Source: Streptomyces globosus (GTDB lineage Bacteria; Actinomycetota; Actinomycetes; Streptomycetales; Streptomycetaceae). From it: 64,000 nt of DNA. The notes beneath the pieces are model-generated. The model had not been told where the DNA came from, ran no database searches, and saw only the letters and a program-made list of their open reading frames with translations. The DNA lies in the NCBI RefSeq assembly GCF_003325375.1, contig NZ_CP030862.1, positions 3,661,501 to 3,725,500 of the forward strand, written 5' to 3'. The position numbers were made by a program, and so were the translations under genes. Each line of letters begins with the position of its first letter. The first letter of the stretch is position 1. Positions 52,298 to 60,501 of the stretch are shown piece after piece.

Positions 52298-52962
52298 CAC
52301 GAACGGTCGGCCCGTCCGGAGGCGTTGTTGTTCTTCAGCCAGTCGGGCAGGTCGCGGCCCGTGCCCGGTGCATACCAGGCGCGCAGCCCCTTGTGGTTGC
52401 TGTTGTAGAAGACGCCGAAGGTGTAGTGGCCGCTGGCGTTGTGCACGGCGGCGGCGTTGTTCTTGACGGGCTGGCCGCCGCCGGGGAGACCGACCGGGAA
52501 GGTGTAGCCCGCGTAGTCCTTGATGGTGGACTGGGTGTCCTTGCGCTTGAAGTTGGCGTTCCGGTGGCCCGAGTTGTAGTAGAGGCAGACCTCGCCGTAG
52601 GCGCAGAGGTTGTTCGGCTCCTCGGCCGCTGCCAGGGGCGGGGCTCCGGCGGGGGCGAAGAACTTCGTCCCCCTGAGGACGACTTCGCGGAGCGGGGCGG
52701 CGCCGGCGGCGGCCGTGTCGAGGCCGAGGGCGCGCTCCTCGGCCTCCTTCTGCGCCTTGTGCGCGAGGTGGCCGGCGTCGAGCTTGCCGTCCGCGAGGTC
52801 GCGGGCGTACTGCACTTCGGCGGGGACCGGATCGGCGCCCGGGAGGGCGTCGGCGGCCACCGCCGCCTGCGTGCCGGCGAGGGTGAGGCCGGCGGCGGCC
52901 AGGGTGACGGCCGCGCGTGCGGCCCTGCGGCCCGGAGTCCGCGGAGTGCGGTGGATGTGCAC
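52294..52962 (-). CDS. peptidase inhibitor family I36-like secreted protein
   Basis: A 222-residue exported protein. A Sec signal peptide (residues 1-37) is followed by a helical propeptide-like stretch with AQKEAEERALG, then an I36-type beta/gamma-crystallin-like domain (about 115-222). That domain contains LCAYGEVCLYYNSGH, the SMI-like Cys pair. Members inhibit extracellular metalloproteases of Streptomyces. The GTG at 52962 follows GGGGAACTCAC. It is the first gene of a two-gene unit with the lipoprotein and is divergent from the GNAT gene. Confidence 0.82.
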   Translation of the reverse strand: MHIHRTPRTPGRRAARAAVTLAAAGLTLAGTQAAVAADALPGADPVPAEVQYARDLADGKLDAGHLAHKAQKEAEERALGLDTAAAGAAPLREVVLRGTKFFAPAGAPPLAAAEEPNNLCAYGEVCLYYNSGHRNANFKRKDTQSTIKDYAGYTFPVGLPGGGQPVKNNAAAVHNASGHYTFGVFYNSNHKGLRAWYAPGTGRDLPDWLKNNNASGRADRSW

Positions 52963-53256
52963 GTGAGTTCCCCCATGGAATCGGTGGTACGGCCGGTGTC
53001 CGGCGGGTCCGGGGCGAGCGGTCGCGAACTCGCTCCGCCCCTGGTCCGGGCCCGTTTCGGTACCGGTTCCCGCACCCTACGGGCCGTCGGGCAGCGGTGG
53101 CGGCGCACCTCTGCACACCGTGCGCCCGGCCCCGGTTGCATTCGGCACAGCGAGCCCTCCGGGGCGGCCGGGTACCTGGGGAAAACGCCAGGGGTTTCCG
53201 GCCCGGACGCGGTTATCCTGCCTCGTCCCACACCGCAGGCCAAGGAGGGCCCCAGC

Positions 53257-53799
53257 ATGAGCGGCACCACGTCGTCCTTTCCCGAGCGCATGGAGTTGCG
53301 GGGGGAGGGACTCGTCCTTCGGGACTGGACGGAGGACGACCTGGCCGCGATGCCGGAGCTGTTCGACCACCCCGACATCGCGTACTGGACGCCCATCGTC
53401 TCGCCTTTCGACGCGGCAGCCGCCCGGGCACGGCTGGAGCGGGACCGGAAGCTGCGCGCGGAGGGCACGGCGATCCTGCTCGCGATCACCGTCGACGGCG
53501 GCGGGCCGCTCGGCGAGGTCATGCTGCGGCGCGCGCCCGAGGGCACGGAGATCGGCTACGCGGTCGGCCCGGCGCACCGCGGGCAGCGGCTGGCGGCGCG
53601 GGCGGTGCGGGTGATGGCCGCGTACGCGTTCGAGGAGCTCGGCGTCGAGCGGGTGATCCTGGAGCTGGAGGCGGAGAACGCCGCCAGCGTGGCCGTGGCC
53701 GCCCAGGCGGGCTTCAGGCTGCTGGACGTGCCGCTGATCGAGGGCGAGGAGAAGGGCCGGCCGTTCTCCCTCCAGACGTGGGGCCTGGACCGCCCCTGA
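53257..53799 (+). CDS. GNAT family N-acetyltransferase (RimJ-like)
   Basis: A 180-residue acetyl-CoA-dependent transferase. It opens with LVLRDWTEDDLAAMPELFD. Motif A is EIGYAVGPAHRGQRLAARAV, with a variant Q/R-x-x-G-x-A pyrophosphate loop, followed by ENAASVAVAAQAGFRLL. It resembles RimJ/RimL protein acetyltransferases. AAGGAGG precedes the ATG. The acceptor is unknown. Confidence 0.93.
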   Translation: MSGTTSSFPERMELRGEGLVLRDWTEDDLAAMPELFDHPDIAYWTPIVSPFDAAAARARLERDRKLRAEGTAILLAITVDGGGPLGEVMLRRAPEGTEIGYAVGPAHRGQRLAARAVRVMAAYAFEELGVERVILELEAENAASVAVAAQAGFRLLDVPLIEGEEKGRPFSLQTWGLDRP

Positions 53800-53835
53800 G
53801 CGAGGGCGGCCGCTGCCCCTGCGGCCCGTTGCCGG

Positions 53836-54132
53836 TCAGGGGCGCCAGGGCAGCCGGGGGCCGTGGCCGAGGACGCGGGAGACCGTGAGGACGGCGCCGA
53901 TCCAGGCGGTCACACCGCCCCACGCCAGAGGGCCGGAACCCGTCGCACTGCCCGCGACGAGCAGCAGCAGCGCGGTGGGCAGCAGCACCGCCGCGAGGGC
54001 AAGCCGTGCCCGGAGCCGGGTCCTGTCCGCGGTACGGGCGGCCGGCGGCGGTGCGGCGTCCGCGTCGGACAGCTGCGCCGCCAGCTGGTCCCACGCCGCG
54101 GCCTCACGCGCCGTCAGTCCGGTCCTCGCCAT
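53836..54132 (-). CDS. small DUF3040-like membrane protein
   Basis: A 98-residue protein with a short N-terminal helix (LTAREAAAWDQLAAQL) followed by two membrane helices (LALAAVLLPTALLLLVAGSA and GGVTAWIGAVLTVSRVLG). The layout fits DUF3040-type proteins, although the acidic sequence usual at their N-terminus is altered. It is convergent with the GNAT gene. Function unknown. Confidence 0.65.
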   Translation of the reverse strand: MARTGLTAREAAAWDQLAAQLSDADAAPPPAARTADRTRLRARLALAAVLLPTALLLLVAGSATGSGPLAWGGVTAWIGAVLTVSRVLGHGPRLPWRP

Positions 54133-54245
54133 GCCAACCCCCTCGTCGCCGCGGGACAGCCGCTCCCGCACCCGCTGATGCCCGCGCCGGCACCGGCCAT
54201 GCGTTCCCGCCGGCGGATCCCGCCGCGTGCGGCGCGCGTACGGGG

Positions 54246-54566
54246 TCAGGACGGGCGGTGCCCGTACGGGCTGTGCATCGTGAGGAAGCTGATCTCCAGG
54301 TCGGTTTCGAGGTAGTCCATGCGGCGTGCCTGGAAGTCGCGTATGTGCGGCAGGGCGAGGTGGGCGTCGAGGTCTGCCTGCGAGCGCCACGCCTCGTAGA
54401 AGACGAACACCCCCGGACGGTCGCGGTCCTCGTGGAAGTGGTACTCCAGGCAGCCCGGTTCCCTGCGGGTGGGCTCGACGAAGGACAGCAGCAGTTCCCT
54501 CAGCTCCGCGGCGCGCTCCGGCCGCGGACGGGCGGTGCCCACAAGGGTGACGGGCGGTCGGCTCAC
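54246..54566 (-). CDS. antibiotic biosynthesis monooxygenase (ABM/YgiN-like) domain protein
   Basis: A 106-residue ferredoxin-like alpha/beta protein. Segments ARPRPERAAELRELLLSF, EPGCLEYHFHEDRDRPGVF and YEAWRSQADLDAHLALPHI are characteristic of the ABM superfamily. Members either oxygenate quinone-like substrates without cofactor or simply bind them. The GTG at 54566 follows AGGGAG. It is divergent from the ArsR-like regulator, and two copies of an inverted repeat lie in the gap, so that regulator probably controls it. Confidence 0.9.
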   Translation of the reverse strand: MSRPPVTLVGTARPRPERAAELRELLLSFVEPTRREPGCLEYHFHEDRDRPGVFVFYEAWRSQADLDAHLALPHIRDFQARRMDYLETDLEISFLTMHSPYGHRPS

Positions 54567-54616
54567 GGGTGCTCCCTGGGAAGGCGTACGACCGCACGAG
54601 GAGGCCGACGCGGCGA

Positions 54617-54638
54617 AGGTACGACTGAGTTCGTACCT
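54617..54638. promoter_or_regulatory. operator copy 1, AGGTACGA-N6-TCGTACCT
   Basis: A perfect 8-bp inverted repeat with a 6-nt spacer lies in the gap between the divergent monooxygenase and ArsR-like genes. Confidence 0.7.
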
Positions 54639-54660
54639 GAGAGGACGCTAGCGATCTTCG

Positions 54661-54682
54661 AGGTACGATGCAACCCGTACCT
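54661..54682. promoter_or_regulatory. operator copy 2, AGGTACGA-N6-CCGTACCT
   Basis: Same geometry as copy 1 with one changed base, 44 bp downstream. It overlaps an in-frame ATG at 54668, which argues that this ATG is not the true start of the regulator. Confidence 0.7.
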
Positions 54683-54724
54683 TTCGGCGCGTACCGAACT
54701 CCCGCGACATGGAGGCAGCAGCCC

Positions 54725-55042
54725 GTGCCCGATACCGAAGGCCATCCGGAGGCCGCCGAGATGGAGCTCGGCAGGGTCCTCGCCGCCGTCGCGGACCCGC
54801 TCCGCCGGACGGTGGTCCGCGAACTGGCCGCCGCGCCCGACGGGACCGCCCGCACCTGTGCCTCGTTCGGGCTGCCCGTTTCGAAGGCGACCCTCACGCA
54901 CCACTTCCGCGTACTGCGCGAGGCGGGGCTGATCCGCCAGGTGGACCGCGGCAACAGCCGCATGGCCGCCCTGCGCCGCACCGACGTCGAGCAGCGCTTC
55001 CCCGGCCTCCTCGCCCTGCTCGCCGCGGAGGAGCGTCCCTGA
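54725..55042 (+). CDS. ArsR-like winged-helix regulator
   Basis: A 105-residue one-domain repressor. Helices LGRVLAAVADPLRRTVVREL, VSKATLTHHFRVLREAGLI and the wing QVDRGNSRMAALRRTDVEQR fit the ArsR/SmtB fold. No metal-site Cys pair is present; the single Cys (RTCASFG) might sense oxidants. I prefer the GTG at 54725, which has GGAGG upstream. The ATG at 54668 would place the operator inside the coding region. Two inverted repeats upstream are its likely sites. Confidence 0.88.
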   Translation: MPDTEGHPEAAEMELGRVLAAVADPLRRTVVRELAAAPDGTARTCASFGLPVSKATLTHHFRVLREAGLIRQVDRGNSRMAALRRTDVEQRFPGLLALLAAEERP

Positions 55043-55126
55043 CTCCTGCGGCCGGCCGGGGCGTTTGAAGACGGTCGTCGGCGTCCAGACGAGGGAGACG
55101 TGCAGGTCGCGAGGGGAGGAGCCGGG

Positions 55127-55891
55127 ATGGCTGCATCGGGAGGGCGCCGGAGGGGCGGGAGCGGCGGTGCGGCACCGGCGGGCCGTGACGTCGTGCTGGC
55201 CGTCGGACTGGTGGTGGTCTGCCTGGGCGGGGCGGCCCTCTTCGTGAGGACGGCCGCGGAGGCGGGCGGCGGTCTGCCCGTGGTGCCGATCCTCGCGGTG
55301 GCCGCACTGGCGGGCGGAGCGGCCCTGGCCCGGTGGAGCGCGGCTCCCGGGCCCCGTCCGCCGGGCGCCCCGCCGGCCGCCCCGCCGGCCGCCCCGCCGG
55401 CTGCCGGGGCCCCTGGCCGGTCGGATCCGGCTCCCCCGCTCCCCGAGGTGGGTCCCGAGGCTGTGGACCACGAGGCGGTGGACCCCGACGGCTTCGAGCA
55501 CGCGGTCGCCGCGCTGTGCGCCCGTGACGGCTGCCACCGGGTGGAGGTGGTGGGCGGTGCCGGCGACCTGGGGGCCGACGTGGTCGCCGTGACGTCGGAG
55601 GGCCGGCGCGTGGTGATCCAGTGCAAGCACTACGGGGAGGGCCACCGGGTCGGCTCCCAGGACCTCCAGCGGTTCGGCGGGACCTGTTTCGCCGTCCACG
55701 AGGCCGACGTGGCCGTCGTCGTCACCACCAGCGGCTTCACCGCGCCGGCCGCGGAGTACGCCGCCGCCTGCGGCATCGTCTGCGTCGACGGCGACGCCCT
55801 GGCCGCGTGGACCGGGGCCCGGACCGGACCGCCGTGGCAGTCCGCCCCGGCGGACGCCGCCCCCGGGGAGGTCCGGCACCCGGTCCGCTGA
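55127..55891 (+). CDS. membrane-anchored Mrr-like restriction endonuclease domain protein
   Basis: A 254-residue protein. Two N-terminal membrane helices (about residues 22-42 and 50-70) and a repetitive Pro/Ala linker (PPAAPPAAPPAAG) precede a PD-(D/E)XK domain. That domain shows GGAGDLGADVVAV and VVIQCKHYGEG, i.e. the D...QxK signature of Mrr and Holliday-junction-type nucleases, then VTTSGFTAPAAEYAAACGI. No methylase adjoins it. Such membrane-bound Mrr proteins are common in actinomycetes and may police incoming modified DNA. GGGGAGGA precedes the ATG. Confidence 0.88.
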   Translation: MAASGGRRRGGSGGAAPAGRDVVLAVGLVVVCLGGAALFVRTAAEAGGGLPVVPILAVAALAGGAALARWSAAPGPRPPGAPPAAPPAAPPAAGAPGRSDPAPPLPEVGPEAVDHEAVDPDGFEHAVAALCARDGCHRVEVVGGAGDLGADVVAVTSEGRRVVIQCKHYGEGHRVGSQDLQRFGGTCFAVHEADVAVVVTTSGFTAPAAEYAAACGIVCVDGDALAAWTGARTGPPWQSAPADAAPGEVRHPVR

Positions 55892-55972
55892 TCGCAAGTG
55901 GGGGTGCCGCATTCCGGCCGGGTGCCCGGCAGTATGGAGCCCGTACGCATCATGATCAAGGGGGAAGCACCA

Positions 55973-57085
55973 ATGAGGAAGAGCACCGCGGCAGTTGCCG
56001 CGGCCGCCGCCGTCGCCGGGCTCGTCACGGCCGCCGCGCCCGCCGGCGCCACGGGCTGCACGCCGGAGATCCGCAGTCTGGACGCACTGCCCTCCGGTCC
56101 GGCAGGCGACGGCGGGACCGTGTACGGCTTCGGGCGCGGCGACCTGGCGGTGGGCACCAGCCGGGGCCTGCCCGTGTACTGGAAGGGCAGCGCCGTCCAT
56201 GCGGTGCCGCTGCCGGACGGGTGGACGAACGGCGCCGTCACGTCGGTCGGCGACAGCGGGCTGATGGTCGGCACCCTGCGGCGCGGCTTCGACGGCGCCG
56301 CCGCATTCAGCTACCGGCCGGGCGATGCCGCCGTGCGGCTCCTGACCGGTACGGCCCACGACGTGTCCGCGGCCGTGAACGAGGGCGGCCGGATGGCCAC
56401 CAGCGAGAACGGCGTCGGAAGGGAATGGGCCGGCGGCAGGGTCGTCCGCGAACTCCCGCTCCCGGCCGACGCTTTGCCGAACAGCCGGGTCTCGGTGAGC
56501 GCCGTCAACAAGCGGGGCGACATCCTGGGCCACGTCTCCGGCGAGTCCTACGACCCGGTGACCGACGAGACCGCCTTCCGCGGCAGTCCGGTGGTCTGGC
56601 CCGCCGGCGGCTACCCGCCGTACGCCCTCGAGGTCTGGAACCAGGGCGACCCGACCTTCGACGTGATCGCCACCGGGATCGACAACCGCGGCCGGGTCGT
56701 CGGGCACGAGTGGCAGCACTGGCGCGAGCTGTCCCACCACCGCCCGGCGACCTGGAAGCGGCCCTACGACGCCCTGCCGGCGGAACCGGGCCGGCTGGCC
56801 GGTGAGGCGGAGCTGGCCCTGGCGGGGATCAGCCCCGGGACCGGCGCGGTCGTCGGCCGGGCGGTCTCGTACGAGGAGGGCTGGCCGAAGAGCTCGCAGC
56901 CCGCGTACTGGCCCGGTACGGGCCCGGTGCTCGCGCTGCCCGGCGGCAGCGGCCCGCGCCGCGGCGCCGCCCAGGCCGTCACGGACGACGACCGCGTCGG
57001 AGGGACGGTCCTCGACGAGCACGGCCTCGGTACGCCCACCGTGTGGACCTGTGCGAGCAAGCAGGCCTACCGGCCGCAGAACTGA
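55973..57085 (+). CDS. secreted HAF/propeller-like hypothetical protein
   Basis: A 370-residue exported protein. A signal peptide (residues 1-27, ending PAGAT) precedes repeated blocks such as AVNEGGRMATSENG, AVNKRGDILGHVSG, GIDNRGRVVGHEW and GISPGTGAVVGRA. These [AG]hNxxGxhhG units are the HAF-type repeats that build beta propellers. There are few Cys. GGGGGAAGC precedes the ATG. Possibly a sugar- or wall-binding scaffold; no catalytic residues are apparent. Confidence 0.78.
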   Translation: MRKSTAAVAAAAAVAGLVTAAAPAGATGCTPEIRSLDALPSGPAGDGGTVYGFGRGDLAVGTSRGLPVYWKGSAVHAVPLPDGWTNGAVTSVGDSGLMVGTLRRGFDGAAAFSYRPGDAAVRLLTGTAHDVSAAVNEGGRMATSENGVGREWAGGRVVRELPLPADALPNSRVSVSAVNKRGDILGHVSGESYDPVTDETAFRGSPVVWPAGGYPPYALEVWNQGDPTFDVIATGIDNRGRVVGHEWQHWRELSHHRPATWKRPYDALPAEPGRLAGEAELALAGISPGTGAVVGRAVSYEEGWPKSSQPAYWPGTGPVLALPGGSGPRRGAAQAVTDDDRVGGTVLDEHGLGTPTVWTCASKQAYRPQN

Positions 57086-57201
57086 CGCACACGACCGCGC
57101 CGCCGGCACCGCGGAGAGGGGCTCCGCCGGGTCGGCGGGCTGCGATAGTGGTGGCCTTCGAGGAGTTCGGGGAGCATGCCCCCTTCGCAGTGGGAGAAGC
57201 C

Positions 57202-57690
57202 ATGGAGCCGTCCGCGCCGGGCACACCGGTGTTCCTGCCGTCGCCGCCGCCCGCCGACGCCGTCGGCGAGGGGCAGATCCGCGTCCTGTGGGCGCTCGGC
57301 GGCGCCGGCCGCGACCTGGATGCGAACCTCGTCCGGCTCGGGGCCCGCGCCGACATCGGCGAGCACACGGAGACGGTCCTCGGCGTGCTGCTCGTCGTGG
57401 TCGCGGGTTCAGGTGAACTGAGCACGCCGGAGCAGACGGTGGCGCTGGCGCCGGGCGCCGTCGCCTGGCTGCCTGCCGGCACGACGCGTTCGGTGCGGGC
57501 CGGCGCGGACGGGCTCACGTACACCACCTCCCACCGCCGCCGGCCGCCGCTGGGGATCACCACGGGGCTGCGCGCCGGCGCCGGTGAACCGGCGTGCCTG
57601 GCGGACCGGGTGTGCGCCGCCTGCGGCCGCATGGCCGCCGACCCCGAGGCCCGCTTCTGCGCCCGCTGCGGGGAGAAGCTCGCCCGGTAG
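57202..57690 (+). CDS. cupin-like protein with C-terminal zinc ribbon
   Basis: A 162-residue protein. Residues 15-115 form a small cupin barrel (VLWALGGAGRDLDANLVRLG, IGEHTETVLGVLLVVVAGSG, LAPGAVAWLPAGTTRSV). The His of IGEHTE may be a lone metal ligand. The C-terminus is a CxxC-N-CxxC ribbon (VCAACGRM and FCARCGEKL). The ATG at 57202 follows GGGAG; an upstream GTG at 57151 lacks a ribosome binding site. The combination suggests a small regulatory or sensing protein. Confidence 0.78.
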   Translation: MEPSAPGTPVFLPSPPPADAVGEGQIRVLWALGGAGRDLDANLVRLGARADIGEHTETVLGVLLVVVAGSGELSTPEQTVALAPGAVAWLPAGTTRSVRAGADGLTYTTSHRRRPPLGITTGLRAGAGEPACLADRVCAACGRMAADPEARFCARCGEKLAR

Positions 57691-57741
57691 CCGGCCCGGG
57701 CCTTCCGGGCCCCGGGCCCGCGCCAGGACCCGGGCCCGGGC

Positions 57742-58353
57742 TCAGGGGCAGGCCTCCTCGAACTTGACGACGTGGAACGCCACGGGCTGCCCCGTGAGCG
57801 GTGTGCCGGTCGGCGGATTCTGGTTGCACACCCGCCAGTTGGACTCCTGGAGCACCATCCGCTCCTGCAGGGCGTCCTTGACGGTGATGCTCGCGTTCCC
57901 GGGAAGCGCCTGCCGGGCCACCTTCATGCTCCGGCCGATGAAGTTCGGCATGGTCGCGCCGACGGGCGCCGACGGGGTCGCCGGCTCTCGGGCGGGGCAC
58001 TCCTCCTCCAGCTTCACCGCGCCGAGGTCGACCTTCGCCGCCGTGTCGACGGCGCTCCCGGCGGCGGGGGTCTGCGAGCAGACCTTCCAGCCGCGGTCCA
58101 GGAGCTGCTCGCGGCCGCGGCCGAGCGCGTCGTGCGAGGTGAGCGAGTGGAATCCGGCCGCCTGGGCGGCGTCCTGCGCGGCCTGGAGGCCCATGCCGAC
58201 GAGGTCCGGCAGGGCAGCCGTCTCCCGGGCGGTGCCGGACGGCGCCGGCGTACCGGGCTTGGACTCGCCGGAGGCGGACGGCGGGCCGCAGGCGGTGAGG
58301 GCGAGGGCCGCGACGGCCGCCAGGACGGCGGCGGTGGTGTGGTGGTTCCGCAT
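57742..58353 (-). CDS. lipoprotein with two PASTA domains
   Basis: A 203-residue lipoprotein. The lipobox is LALTACGPP at about residues 17-25. Two PASTA units follow: ALPDLVGMGLQAAQDAAQAA through KVDLGAVKLEEECP, and TMPNFIGRSMKVARQALPG through FHVVKFEEACP. PASTA modules recognise muropeptides in Ser/Thr kinases and PBPs. Here no kinase domain is attached, so it may bind wall fragments outside the membrane. GGGAG precedes the ATG. Confidence 0.9.
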   Translation of the reverse strand: MRNHHTTAAVLAAVAALALTACGPPSASGESKPGTPAPSGTARETAALPDLVGMGLQAAQDAAQAAGFHSLTSHDALGRGREQLLDRGWKVCSQTPAAGSAVDTAAKVDLGAVKLEEECPAREPATPSAPVGATMPNFIGRSMKVARQALPGNASITVKDALQERMVLQESNWRVCNQNPPTGTPLTGQPVAFHVVKFEEACP

Positions 58354-58468
58354 CCGGCCATGCTCCCCGGGGCGCGGCCGGGGGGTACGCGGTGTCACCG
58401 AGTTGTGACATGGCGCATGCGGCTGCCGTCGGCGGCGCGGCTGCGGGCCCGCCGCCGACGGCCGGCTG

Positions 58469-59593
58469 CTAACGGGAGGCCGCAAGGGCCTCCAGGGCGG
58501 GGACGATCGCGGCCGGGGTCGGCAGGGCGGCGTTCTCCGCTCGGAGCGAGGCGGCCGCCTCGCGGAGGGCCGGGTCGCCGGTCAGGCGGGCCAGGAGCGG
58601 GGCGTCGACGCCTTCGGAGGTGGAGCGGAGGGCGGCGCCCGCGGCGGTGAGGGCGTCGGCGTTGACGAAGTGGTCGGCGCCCTGCGGCAGCAGGAGCTGC
58701 GGCAGGCCGGCCTGCAGTGCGGTGAGCATGGTGCCGGAGCCGCCGTGGTGGACCAGCGCGTCGGCCGCGGTCAGCAGCTCGGCGAGCGGAACCCAGGGCA
58801 GCGGGCGGACGTTGCCGGGGAGGGTGCCGAGCGGGGAGAGGTCGGCGTCGCCGACGGCGAGCAGGAAGTCGGCGTCCACGGAGGCGGCGGCCTCCACGAG
58901 CCGGGCGATGGCGCGCACGCCGTCCAGCTCGGTGAGGACCGTGCCGAGGGTGACGGCGATGCGCGGCCGGGCGCCGCGGCGGAGGAGCTCTGCGGGGACG
59001 GTTCCGCCGCCGTTGTAGGGGATGTAGCGCATGCGCAGGCCGCCCGGGTCGCCGCCGAGGGAGGCGGGGACGACGTTCAGCGGGGTGGCCTCGGCCGGCC
59101 CCTCGACGCCGTGGGCCTCGTACGCCTCGGCGGAGTGGGCGGCGATCCGGCCGACCATGTCGAGGCCCGAGGAGACGCCGAAGTTCTGGATCGCCGAAGG
59201 GATTTTCAGCTTGGCCGCGACCAGCGGGGCGGAGGCCTGGAAGGAGTCGTGGACCAGCAGGTCGGCGCCCCAGTCCTCGGCGGCGGCGAGCAGGCCGTCC
59301 ACGGTGGGGCGGCCGGCGAGTGCGAAGCCGCGGGCCGCCCGGTCGAGGATCTGCTCCGTTGTCCTGTCGTGGGCGACGTACTCCACCTCCTCGCCGGTGC
59401 TCTGCTCGAACACCTCCCGGAGGGTGCGGCCGTCGCCGATTTCCACGATGGGGAAGCCGGCCTCCCGCAGCCGGTCCAGCGGCTGCCCGCTCGCGAACAG
59501 GACCTCGTGGCCTGCGGCCCGCAGGGCCTGCGCGGTGGGGATCATCGGGAACAGGTGGCCGGCGGCGGCCGGTCCGGTGAAGAGTATGCGCAC
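58469..59593 (-). CDS. macrolide-type (MGT/GT1) glycosyltransferase
   Basis: A 374-residue GT-B enzyme. It starts RILFTGPAAAGHLFPMIPTA, the acceptor-side signature of erythromycin- and oleandomycin-type glycosyltransferases. The donor loop HHGGSGTMLTALQAGLPQLL plus PQGADHFVNADAL binds the NDP-sugar. Members either decorate natural products or inactivate macrolides. No polyketide or deoxysugar genes adjoin it, so self-protection or xenobiotic inactivation is likelier than biosynthesis. The GTG at 59593 follows AAGGAGAAA. Confidence 0.92.
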   Translation of the reverse strand: MRILFTGPAAAGHLFPMIPTAQALRAAGHEVLFASGQPLDRLREAGFPIVEIGDGRTLREVFEQSTGEEVEYVAHDRTTEQILDRAARGFALAGRPTVDGLLAAAEDWGADLLVHDSFQASAPLVAAKLKIPSAIQNFGVSSGLDMVGRIAAHSAEAYEAHGVEGPAEATPLNVVPASLGGDPGGLRMRYIPYNGGGTVPAELLRRGARPRIAVTLGTVLTELDGVRAIARLVEAAASVDADFLLAVGDADLSPLGTLPGNVRPLPWVPLAELLTAADALVHHGGSGTMLTALQAGLPQLLLPQGADHFVNADALTAAGAALRSTSEGVDAPLLARLTGDPALREAAASLRAENAALPTPAAIVPALEALAASR

Positions 59594-59823
59594 GCTTTCT
59601 CCTTGCCCAGGGTGTGGCGGGTCCGGGACGGGCCGTACGGTGCGGGTCGCAGGGGCCTGTCCCGGCTCCCTTCGGTGAACTGGCCGAGGGGCGGCGGGTG
59701 TTCCCTGGAACAGGGTCGAAATTCGGACGTTCCCGGGTGGACCGGCCACCGCGCATGAATGCGGCATTCCGCGCTGTGCGGGCGCGTGCCTCCAGCCGTC
59801 CGCGCCGCACTCCGGCGCGCCCC

Positions 59824-60432
59824 TCAGCGGGGATGCCGGTCGCCCGCGTGGAAGGGCCTGTGCCGCCGTCCCGCCCTTCCGGGCAGCGGCGGGTACGGCT
59901 CACGGCGGCACGGTGAACGCCCTGACGGGTGTGCAGTCCCGGCGCGCGGCTGCACGCGAGTTGTCGCCGCCGCAGGCTGCGCCTCCTCGGGTGCTGTCCT
60001 GCTGCGCCGCGTCATCACCACTGCCGCGACCCCGCTCATCATCCCGCCCAGGGCCGAAACCGCCCCGACGGAGATGCCGGCCCACTGGACGACTGCTTCG
60101 GGCGCCTGACGGGCATCCGGCGGCTGTCCGATTGTCGCCCCGGGCGTCGCACCGGCGGGCTGTTCCGGCTCGCTTCCCGGCCCGTCCGGGTGCGGCCGCT
60201 CGCCCGGCTCCGTCCCGGAGGGCCGCGGACGCTCGCCGCTTGCGCCGACCCGGGGCCTGCCTGCATCCCCGTCCTCCGCCGGAGCAATGCCTTCCACTGC
60301 CGACGGCGGGACCGCGGGGCCGCTCGGCTGCGGAGCGGGAGACGTTGAAGCGGCAATGATCCACGCGGCCAGGCCCAGACCGACGACAGCACCTGCCCAC
60401 AGCCACCAGACGCGTCTCGTCACGGTGCGCAT
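59824..60432 (-). CDS. two-helix membrane protein with acidic Pro-rich loop
   Basis: A 202-residue protein. A transmembrane helix at about residues 9-29 (WLWAGAVVGLGLAAWIIAAS) precedes a long Pro/Gly/Glu-rich loop. A second helix lies at about 117-140 (WAGISVGAVSALGGMMSGVA). The C-terminal 55 residues are Arg/Pro-rich and low complexity; the true stop could be disputed but no frameshift is evident. The ATG at 60432 is chosen for the TM helix. No family is recognised. Confidence 0.6.
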   Translation of the reverse strand: MRTVTRRVWWLWAGAVVGLGLAAWIIAASTSPAPQPSGPAVPPSAVEGIAPAEDGDAGRPRVGASGERPRPSGTEPGERPHPDGPGSEPEQPAGATPGATIGQPPDARQAPEAVVQWAGISVGAVSALGGMMSGVAAVVMTRRSRTAPEEAQPAAATTRVQPRAGTAHPSGRSPCRREPYPPLPGRAGRRHRPFHAGDRHPR

Positions 60433-60501
60433 GGTCGGTCAACTCCTTCGGCGCCCCCTCCAGGATGCACCCGTAAGCGGTTCCCGGACCCTGCGGCCTG
60501 G

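Noticed and set aside
55127..55891. A restriction-modification system
   Set aside because: Only an Mrr-like nuclease is present; no methyltransferase or specificity gene adjoins it.
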